Below are positions 1 through 6,500 of a DNA stretch of 8,391 bases, piece by piece; within the stretch, counting starts at the first letter, position 1; the number at the start of each line of letters is the position of its first letter. Below the pieces are notes generated by a model. The model was given only the letters and a program-made list of their open reading frames with translations. It did not search any database and had not been told where the DNA came from. Source of the DNA: Legionellaceae bacterium (GTDB taxonomy: Bacteria > Pseudomonadota > Gammaproteobacteria > Legionellales > Legionellaceae). The position numbers were made by a program, and so were the translations under genes. Where the stretch lies: NCBI GenBank assembly GCA_947473535.1, contig CANJFK010000024.1, positions 1 to 8,391 of the forward strand, in the 5' to 3' direction.

Positions 1-855
1 CACGAGAATGGTGCGCCGATCAATTGTTTCCGCATCACGTGGAATCACTTGCTTTGCTAACGACGGCCATAACAAATCAGAGACATCGCCCTCAAAATCA
101 TTGACCTCTCGCACTGGAATTTGGTCCCCAGGCAAGGATGCACTCCAATCGTCTGCAGTAAAATCAGGATCAGCTGTCATTCGTATTGCATGCACTGCTT
201 CATGAACATCTAATAATCGACCAATGATATTCAGTGTGTCCATATCATTTAAAACGGAGCGCACGTAGGCGCTGTGTGTATCACGTAACTCATGAATAGC
301 TGCAAATATTGTTTGTGAATTCCGAAAAGGGGGTATTTTTTCATCCCTAACCATTTTTAATTTCGTTTTATTCGCTGCTTTTAATTGGTCCGGTGGCAAA
401 TTAAAATGCCGCGTAAATAAAACAAAATAGACGCACTCTTCGGCGCAATATTGCGACAAATAATCAACACGCTCATTAAACAAATCGCCCAAATTGATTC
501 CCAAGCGAACAGCGGTCGCCTCGGCCGGGGCAAATATATCCCGAATAACTTTTTTAATGTTTTGCTTGTCATGACTAAAATAAACTTGAAGCGCATGCCC
601 GCTCCGCCCCATCGGGCCTTGAAATGCATTTGTTAAACCATCAACAAGCTGTGTAAACTCTTCTGTACCGGTTAGTGCAGTCACCCCTTCTATTTTCAAT
701 ATGGACAACAACGAACCATCATGGTTTACCAATACAGTTGGGCTATCCGCCGTTTCAAGATCACAATAAGATTCCGTTGTTTGCTTAAGCGCTGTACTTA
801 ACCAGGCAAAAAAAGTGTCTATGCCTTCAAAAAAAGACTCCGCCCAAGTGGCCAT
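1..855 (-). CDS. dotO: DotO/IcmB, VirB4-like T4BSS ATPase, N-terminal part (3' end outside window)
   Basis: An open frame of exactly 285 codons runs from ATG 853-855 to the window edge without a stop. The protein begins MATWAESFFEGIDTFFAWLS and continues with ESYCDLETADSPTVLVNHDG, then a stretch containing QGPMGRSGHALQVYFSHD. It ends, as far as visible, with RDAETIDRRTILV. I recognise this as the N-terminal third of IcmB/DotO (about 1000 aa, from memory), the VirB4-type ATPase that sits at the cytoplasmic base of the Dot/Icm channel. The Walker A and B motifs lie in the missing C-terminal part, so ATPase competence cannot be judged here. A GGAG Shine-Dalgarno (864-867) lies 8 nt upstream. The gene follows dotN by 17 nt and is the expected downstream neighbour of icmJ in Legionellales. 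Confidence 0.93.
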   Translation of the reverse strand, partial: MATWAESFFEGIDTFFAWLSTALKQTTESYCDLETADSPTVLVNHDGSLLSILKIEGVTALTGTEEFTQLVDGLTNAFQGPMGRSGHALQVYFSHDKQNIKKVIRDIFAPAEATAVRLGINLGDLFNERVDYLSQYCAEECVYFVLFTRHFNLPPDQLKAANKTKLKMVRDEKIPPFRNSQTIFAAIHELRDTHSAYVRSVLNDMDTLNIIGRLLDVHEAVHAIRMTADPDFTADDWSASLPGDQIPVREVNDFEGDVSDLLWPSLAKQVIPRDAETIDRRTILV

Positions 856-872
856 TCCTTTGTCTCCATGAA

Positions 873-1502
873 TTATTTTTCGGCAATTTCTTCTAAGGCA
901 CTTGCTGCCCAACCTTCAATTTGTTTACGAAATTTTGCCCTGGATGGTAATAGTCGAATATTATTAAATATTTTGGTGGAACGCTCATCAGAAAATTGGC
1001 CAGAATCAATCATTAAATGGCCAAAAATTGCTGGATCGCTTGTTCCCTCACCGAATTTATCTTCCACCACTTGGGAACGAACTTTGAAGCTCAGATAAAT
1101 TGTTTGTGCACTACTTTTATAGCCAGTATCATTAGTAATGGCGCAAAACAACACGTGACATAGGCTGTTTACTTCGGGTTGCGACAGTTCAGGCAAATAG
1201 ATTAACGTTCCTCCGCCATACCCCCCAACACCGACTGATTCAATAAAAAAACATTGCGAACAAAAACAACAGGCCGTCACTAAATTTTCTAATTTATTAT
1301 TCGCATAGTTTCCATCAAGATTCACAATATCTTGATAGAGTTTCGCTTGAAAACCACAAAATTGACACGTAAAACGATCGCGCTGAAATACTCGCTCCTC
1401 AAACGCTTTAAACTTTGGATCCGCCTGCCTGGCTGAATATAGACGCCACGCACTTGGACTGGCTATTAATTGTAAATTAAAACGCTCAGTGTTATTGCCC
1501 AT
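873..1502 (-). CDS. dotN: DotN/IcmJ, zinc-cysteine protein of the T4BSS coupling complex
   Basis: From ATG 1500-1502 this gives 209 aa, close to L. pneumophila IcmJ/DotN (about 208 aa, from memory). An in-frame GTG at 1533-1535 would add 11 residues; neither start has a strong Shine-Dalgarno, so the start is chosen on family length. There is no signal peptide or membrane segment. A CxxC pair (C46, C49 in FTCQFCGFQAKLYQDIVNLD) and a second cluster (C78, C79, C81, C84 in ACCFCSQC) form the zinc-binding, HNH-like fold known for this family. Strongly conserved stretches include SVGVGGYGGGTLIYLPEL, FCAITNDTGYKSSAQ, KFGEGTSDPAIFG and LLPSRAKFRKQIE. In L. pneumophila DotN binds the coupling ATPase DotL with DotM, IcmS, IcmW and LvgA. 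A nuclease role is not expected despite the HNH-like fold. The dotO start follows 17 nt after the stop. Confidence 0.93.
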   Translation of the reverse strand: MGNNTERFNLQLIASPSAWRLYSARQADPKFKAFEERVFQRDRFTCQFCGFQAKLYQDIVNLDGNYANNKLENLVTACCFCSQCFFIESVGVGGYGGGTLIYLPELSQPEVNSLCHVLFCAITNDTGYKSSAQTIYLSFKVRSQVVEDKFGEGTSDPAIFGHLMIDSGQFSDERSTKIFNNIRLLPSRAKFRKQIEGWAASALEEIAEK

Positions 1503-1557
1503 GCATTGAACTCGTGTGAGGACTTCGTAAGACACATAAATCTAATTTACATGTTTT

Positions 1558-1597
1558 AAGATCGCGCAAAAATGGAAGCCACTTCAGGCGCGATCCT
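1558..1597 (-). other. Second inverted repeat in the dotP-dotN gap
   Basis: On the minus strand AGGATCGCGC (1597-1588) pairs with GCGCGATCTT (1567-1558). That gives a 10-bp stem including one G-U pair, around a 20-nt loop. The loop itself holds a small hairpin, GAAG-TGG-CTTC (1585-1575). Only TT follows the stem, so terminator function is doubtful. It lies upstream of the dotN start and could affect expression of dotN-dotO. Confidence 0.75.
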
Positions 1598-1608
1598 AAA
1601 CAAAGCAC

Positions 1609-1628
1609 AGAAACGCTATAGCGTTTCT
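1609..1628 (-). other. Perfect 20-bp palindrome right after dotP stop
   Basis: AGAAACGCTATAGCGTTTCT is identical on both strands. As RNA it forms an 8-bp stem with a TATA/UAUA loop, starting 2 nt after the dotP TAA. No run of T follows on either strand, so it is not a typical intrinsic terminator. It could limit 3' decay of the upstream message, give partial termination, or be a dimeric regulator site. Confidence 0.8.
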
Positions 1629-1630
1629 TA

Positions 1631-2026
1631 TTAAGAACCAGAAAATACTGTTCCTGTAGGACCTGCAGTTTCACCACCGCCGCTACCAAACATGGTTGAT
1701 CCTGTCATACCTAATATTGAAGGAAGGAACAGCAACGCCGCCGCGATAAACAATAAACCAATTGGTTTACCGATTGGCTCTTGCTGAGGATTATCTTTAT
1801 GTGCTTTAAATTTCATAATAGAACCAATCGCAAAACCCAATCCTGCAACATAAGATCCCGCTGTAATTAACTTGGAAACGTTAGTGAAGGAGCCAGTAAT
1901 AGTTGATGCCATATCCCCCAAAGTCAGACTCGAAGCGGCCAACGTCTCACTCGAAAATATTGCTAAAGCAACACAAGCTAGACCTGCTACTCCCCTGCTA
2001 TAATTTAGTTTCAATGTTCTATTCAC
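1631..2026 (-). CDS. dotP: DotP/IcmD, small T4BSS membrane protein with signal peptide
   Basis: I place the start at GTG 2024-2026, giving 131 aa. A strong Shine-Dalgarno (AAGGGAGA) sits just before it, the N-terminus becomes a normal signal peptide, and the length matches L. pneumophila IcmD/DotP (about 132 aa, from memory). An upstream in-frame TTG at 2092 would add 22 polar residues without a ribosome site. The signal peptide is about 1-30 (basic N-region, hydrophobic core GVAGLACVALAIF, likely cleavage after ETLA). Two membrane segments follow: about 52-72 (KLITAGSYVAGLGFAIGSIM) and 88-108 (IGLLFIAAALLFLPSILGM). The tail is Gly/Thr/Ser-rich (109-131). In the family it is an essential membrane component of the Dot/Icm machine without a defined activity. 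It is similar in layout to DotE. The gene ends in tandem TAA stops, followed directly by a perfect inverted repeat. Confidence 0.9.
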   Translation of the reverse strand: MNRTLKLNYSRGVAGLACVALAIFSSETLAASSLTLGDMASTITGSFTNVSKLITAGSYVAGLGFAIGSIMKFKAHKDNPQQEPIGKPIGLLFIAAALLFLPSILGMTGSTMFGSGGGETAGPTGTVFSGS

Positions 2027-2152
2027 GTTCTCTCCCTTATTGAGGAACCTATCTGAAATAATGTCCTGAGCTGCATCAAATTCAAACATCAAATTGAGAC
2101 GAATCAGGGCGTTATGCCGAATACGTTCTTTATTATTATTATTTTAGAAACC
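2027..2152 (-). other. dotE-dotP intergenic gap, AT-rich start, no firm signal
   Basis: This 126-nt gap is the first large break in an otherwise tight operon. Just past the dotE stop, on the minus strand, is a run of TAA/AAT triplets (plus-strand ttattattattatttt, about 2131-2146). A weak -35/-10-like pair (TTGAAT, 17 nt, ATTATT) can be drawn further down but matches poorly. The frame upstream of dotP is open as far as a TTG at 2090-2092, but that stretch has no Shine-Dalgarno and no similarity I recognise. Confidence 0.4.
2031..2038 (-). promoter_or_regulatory. dotP Shine-Dalgarno that fixes a GTG start
   Basis: AAGGGAGA on the minus strand ends 4 nt before GTG 2024-2026 (GGGAG core 5 nt away). 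It is the strongest ribosome site near this gene and supports the GTG start over the upstream TTG at 2092. Confidence 0.75.
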
Positions 2153-2716
2153 TTACATACCACCGTAGAGTGTATTATTAATGATTTGTAACGTTCCGAC
2201 AATATTCATTGCTAAAATTCCACCAAATACATGCATCAAACCTTTACCAGTCCCTCCTTGGGATTGGCCTTGCGAAGATGCTCCACGTGCGATTAACACC
2301 CACCCCCTAACAAATGCGATAACACCAATCGTCTGTATGACTAATGCAAGCGACTGACCAAACATACTATCTGTGCCAAATAGATTATCCAACATAGGAC
2401 TCTGGCTATTCATAGGCGCATACGCCAATACGTTAGAATACCCAAACGTGGAATTCATCAGTATTTCGAAGCCCGTCGGAAAATAGATCAGCATCGCCGC
2501 TACTAATAAATAGACCAGCGGTTCTTTGATACTACTACCACCTGACATCTGTGAGCGATTCTCAGCATGAGATTTCAGCGTCAAGAGGGCTTTAAGTGCA
2601 AATGATAAACCAATCACATAAGCAGCACCAGTTACCATGCGCTCGACGGGCAACATAGATGCTGCAAGGTTATTTAGTATATCCAGTTGACCCGATATCC
2701 AACTCGAATCGCTCAT
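2153..2716 (-). CDS. dotE: DotE/IcmC, polytopic inner-membrane T4BSS protein
   Basis: This 187-aa protein starts at ATG 2714-2716 and ends in TAA. It has four likely membrane segments: about 27-47 (MVTGAAYVIGLSFALKALLTL), 66-88 (PLVYLLVAAMLIYFP...), 123-143 (LALVIQTIGVIAFVRGWVLIA) and 159-179 (LMHVFGGILAMNIVGTLQII). A polar loop (about 89-121) separates segments 2 and 3, and a Gly/Gln/Ser-rich loop (145-157) separates 3 and 4. The size fits L. pneumophila IcmC/DotE (about 194 aa, from memory). Its exact role in the secretion machine is not established; it is an inner-membrane component. The first half closely resembles DotP encoded next door. Translation is probably coupled to dotF: the gap is 8 nt and the Shine-Dalgarno contains the dotF stop codon. 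Confidence 0.93.
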   Translation of the reverse strand: MSDSSWISGQLDILNNLAASMLPVERMVTGAAYVIGLSFALKALLTLKSHAENRSQMSGGSSIKEPLVYLLVAAMLIYFPTGFEILMNSTFGYSNVLAYAPMNSQSPMLDNLFGTDSMFGQSLALVIQTIGVIAFVRGWVLIARGASSQGQSQGGTGKGLMHVFGGILAMNIVGTLQIINNTLYGGM

Positions 2717-2722
2717 TCGTGG

Positions 2723-2727
2723 CCTCA
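2723..2727 (-). promoter_or_regulatory. dotE Shine-Dalgarno overlapping the dotF stop
   Basis: On the minus strand the sequence TGAGG lies 6 nt before the dotE ATG. Its first three bases are the TGA stop of dotF, an arrangement that suits re-initiation by the same ribosome. Confidence 0.7.
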
Positions 2728-3549
2728 GCTATCAGCTTGACTAAACCGTATCACCTGACCCGAGCTAGTCAATACACGCCCCTGACTCGAATCAATCAAC
2801 TTCACCATGCCATAACCCTGAATCAAGGTCCCTTCTCTAACGGTAAGTGTAGCTCCATTTGTCGCAATTAACCAAGCTCTTCCAGGAATCACTGCCTGGA
2901 GATAATATTTCAAAACAACATCTGTTGAATTTTTACCCATTGGCTTCATATTTTTCACATGTCTGGCATGTTTCATCTGCTGAGCATGGTGGGTTATGCG
3001 ATCAATCTCATGCGACTGCACCGAGACTTGGGTCTGTAATGTGTCAATGACTCGGTTCAACTCTGCCATTTTAGCTAAGATTGTATTAACATTATTATTC
3101 ATTCCTGCCAATTGATTGCTCATTGCAGAAACTTCCGTGTGCATTGCCTGCTGATTTGTCTCCACGGCAGACAGTTGTGTCTCTACTTGACGATTAACGC
3201 TAGGCGCTATTGATGTACTAGGTAATACCGACACGGGTTGCGGTGGCGGCGGAGTATACACAGGCTCAGTGTCAGGTTGTGGAGCACTTACGGCCGTTAC
3301 ACTAGTCTTTATTATCTGCTCTTTCGTTGAAAAGATTGCACCTAATACCTTGTAAAGCACGACAATCAGAAAAAATATCCCCACTGCAATGCACGCATTA
3401 CGAATTATCTTATTTGCATTGGCAGGCGTTCTTTCCTTATACGGCTTTGACTCATCACCAAACTCAAGACCACTCTCCATGGAATCAGAACCGGTTGCAT
3501 CTGGATCGGCTAATTGATATTCATCGTTGTACTGATCTTTGTCTGCCAT
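2725..3549 (-). CDS. dotF: DotF/IcmG, inner-membrane T4BSS protein with coiled coil
   Basis: This 274-aa protein starts at ATG 3547-3549, with an AGG Shine-Dalgarno 6 nt upstream, 19 nt after the dotG stop. It has an acidic, hydrophilic cytoplasmic N-terminus (1-50) and one membrane segment (about 52-73, CIAVGIFFLIVVLYKVLGAI). A proline-rich stretch (about 90-111, YTPPPPQPVSVLP) is followed by a predicted coiled coil (about 118-192, with regularly spaced Leu/Val/Met and many Gln/Asn). The compact periplasmic C-terminal domain (about 208-274) includes YYLQAVIPGRAWLIATNGAT and GRVLTSSGQVIRF. Its length matches L. pneumophila DotF/IcmG (about 269 aa, from memory). In the family DotF is a bitopic inner-membrane protein that joins DotG in the core complex and has been reported to contact effectors. 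The gene ends in TGA that overlaps the Shine-Dalgarno of dotE, so the two are coupled. Confidence 0.95.
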   Translation of the reverse strand: MADKDQYNDEYQLADPDATGSDSMESGLEFGDESKPYKERTPANANKIIRNACIAVGIFFLIVVLYKVLGAIFSTKEQIIKTSVTAVSAPQPDTEPVYTPPPPQPVSVLPSTSIAPSVNRQVETQLSAVETNQQAMHTEVSAMSNQLAGMNNNVNTILAKMAELNRVIDTLQTQVSVQSHEIDRITHHAQQMKHARHVKNMKPMGKNSTDVVLKYYLQAVIPGRAWLIATNGATLTVREGTLIQGYGMVKLIDSSQGRVLTSSGQVIRFSQADS

Positions 3550-3568
3550 AGCTTACCTGCTTATCAAA

Positions 3569-6500
3569 TTAAACTGCTCGTAGGTCTTGGGTAAACAAGA
3601 CACCAACACCCGTTCCAGAGAAGACTTCTACCGTCGTTGGACGGCTCATTTGCTGCATCGCGACTTGCCCCCATGCCTTACCAAGCGTCGCCAATCCAAT
3701 CACTGCATTCTCAAGTGTAGAACGACCTATACCATTTGACACCGTTGTATTTGATGTGCCACCTGTACCACCAACAGTAATTGTTGTATTAGCCGATTGA
3801 AACGCATTACCAAATCCCTCTAAAAATGTGGCGGCAAATAACGAACCGTAACGCATCAAATAATGATGATCAGTTTGGCTTGACAGTGCAGTACGTGCCG
3901 TATTCGGATCAATAGCATAAGCACTGATGGATACCGTTTTGGCAGCGCCAGGAATAGACAGCGTGTTAAAACTGATGACCATCTGATCGGCATTGCTTGG
4001 TAGGTTAAAACTACCAATTAGTTTTGCACCTTTCAATTTACCCGATACGATCGTTGCAAGAATAGGGCCTGGTTCATCACTATTAATTGACGTATCAATA
4101 ACAGCAAACAGAACATCACCCGTACGAACGATTGCAACACTCTCTTTGCCATTTGCGAGATCACCACCACCCGCCAAACTATTCTGGGCTAACCCATATC
4201 CACCTTGCGCGTTGGCGCCACCTGCTGCAACATTTTTTTCTTTCACCGAGGTAGCTACATACTGCTGTGCAGGCACCGATTTCCACCCTTGCATGGCCTG
4301 ATTGGCTGCTGCTGTCATCACACTTGAACGTTGCTGTATTTTTTGTTGATAACGTTGTTCTGCCGCTTGCGTTTGTTGTTTATTTAAAATTGCCTGTAAC
4401 TGCTTGGCATTTGCAACATCCGCGCCTGATTTACCAGGCACGGTTCCATCAATAGAAGGAATCGTCGTTACAATTGACGGGACGGCTGGTTGTGTATCCA
4501 CCGCCGCCAACCCAGCCAAAGCAGATTCCTGCGACGAAAACCCTGCTGCTTGTAATTCTTTATCGGACAACCCGGCCTTTTTCAATTGGTCGGCAGTAAA
4601 GCCTGCCGCCTTTAAATCACTGGTCGATAAACCAGCCTTCATCAGTTCAGCCGCACTAAAACCCGCACTCTTCAATGCCGCGGCACTTAAACCAGCCGCC
4701 TTTAATTGCGCCGCACTAAACCCTGCATCTTTAAGATCGGTGGCACTAAAACCGGCGTCATTTAATTGTTGAGCATTATATCCAGCATCACGCAGTTGCT
4801 TGGCGCTATAGCCCACCGCCCTCAGTTCTTTTGCACTAAAGCCCGCACTGTTTAAGTCCCCAGCGGAAAACCCGGCATTTTTTAATTCCGCAGCAGTAAA
4901 TCCAGCATTTTTTAATTCCAAGGGCGTAAATCCCGCATTTTTCATTGCCTCAGCACTACAACCTAACGTCTTTTTTAATGTGGCGGCTGATACGCCTAAT
5001 GCACGCGCTGCTTGCAGCGACGCAACACTGCAATCGGCTGTTCTACCCGCCGCAATAACGCCCGCGGGGCTTAAACCGGCATGAATTAACTGCGCTGGCG
5101 TAAAGCCCGCGGCAAGTAGCTGCGCTGGTGTAAAACCTGCATCAGCAAGTGACTTAGCATCGAACCCAGCGGCTTTTAGCACATCAAGACTACAACCATT
5201 TAACGTATGAATTTGCTGCGCCGTAGCCCCTTGTGCTGCTAGTTGTTTCAATTTCGTGGGATCGCACCCTGCTTTACGAACCTTATTATCATCAACCGAT
5301 GATGCTGATGAAGCAATTACGCGCATCTCTTCAGGCTTAAATCCAACAGCCAGTAGCTGTTGTGGCGTAAATCCTGCATCAAGTAATTCATTTGCGCTAA
5401 AACCAGCCGCTTTTAAAGCGGCAGCACTACACCCGTTCAAGTCATAAATCCGTTTAGCGGATACGCCACGTCCCATTAGTGCACTGAGTTTTGTGGGGTC
5501 ACAACCCGCTGTACGAACCATGTTATCATCGACAGGCTGAGTAGTGCTTATGTCTTCAGGCGTAAAGCCGGCCGCCAACAATTGTTGTGGGGTAAACCCG
5601 GCATCAGCGAGCGCTTTAACATCAAAACCTGCTTTTTTTAGCGCAGCAGCGCTACACCCATTCATATCGTGGATACGCTTGGCGGAAACACCACGAAGCA
5701 TGAGTCCATTCAGCTTTGCAGGATCACAACCTGCCGCTCGTATCGTTTTATCTTCCGGAGGTTGCGTCGCTTGAACTTCTGCCGCTGTAAATCCAGCCGC
5801 GAGTAATTGTTGTGGCGTAAATCCAGCATCAGCCAGTGCTTTTGCATCAAAACCCGCATTTTTTAACGCTTGCGCGTCACACCCATTCAGCTCGTGAATA
5901 CGCTTCGCAGACACGCCTTGAATCAATAACATTTTCAGTTTAGCCGGATCGCAACCTGATGCACGTATCAGATTATCACTCATTGACTGAGCTGCACGTA
6001 GTTGAGCCGCGGTAAATCCAGCCGCCGCCAGTTGTTGCGGCATAAATCCAGCATCCAACAGATCTTTCGCATCAAAACCTGCATTTTTTAACGCTTGCGC
6101 ACTACACCCATTCAAGGCATGGATACGTCTAGCAGACACACCCTGGACTAACAACGCTTTCAATTTAATGGGATCACAACCTGCCGCATGTATCGCGCCA
6201 TCATTCATTGATTGAGCCGAACGTATTTGATTCGGCGAGAATCCAGCCGCTGCTAGTTGTTGCGTCGTAAATCCAGCGTCCAACAGATCTTTAGCATCAA
6301 AACCTGCATTTTTTAACGCTTCGGCACTACACCCATTCAAAGCATGGATACGTTTGGCAGACACACCTTGAACTAACAAGGCTTTCAATTTAATAGGATC
6401 ACAACCTGCCGCTTGTATCGCGCCATCATTCATTGATTGAGCCGATCGTATTTGATTCGGTGTAAATCCAGCCGCTGCCAGTTGTTGTGGCGTAAATCCA

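Noticed and set aside
381..629. Minus-strand frame of 82 codons within the first 855 bases
   Set aside because: It overlaps the dotO coding frame in another phase; the dotO frame is open for 285 codons, has a Shine-Dalgarno, and gives a recognisable IcmB N-terminus.
1558..1628. Intrinsic terminator ending the transcript after dotP
   Set aside because: Neither stem is followed by a T-tract on the minus strand, and the downstream genes dotN and dotO belong to the same conserved operon order. Partial termination is not excluded.
2040..2152. Internal promoter in the dotE-dotP gap
   Set aside because: The best -35/-10 pair I could draw (TTGAAT, 17 nt, ATTATT) matches consensus poorly; the AT-rich triplet run alone is not enough.
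4404..4772. Open frame on the plus strand antisense to the dotG repeats, Ala/Pro/Asn-rich and itself repetitive
   Set aside because: It mirrors the 30-bp dotG repeats on the opposite strand; its repetitiveness is inherited from dotG, and it has no ribosome site or recognisable domain. Similar plus-strand frames at 3993-4301, 5256-5447 and 5544-5774 fall for the same reason.
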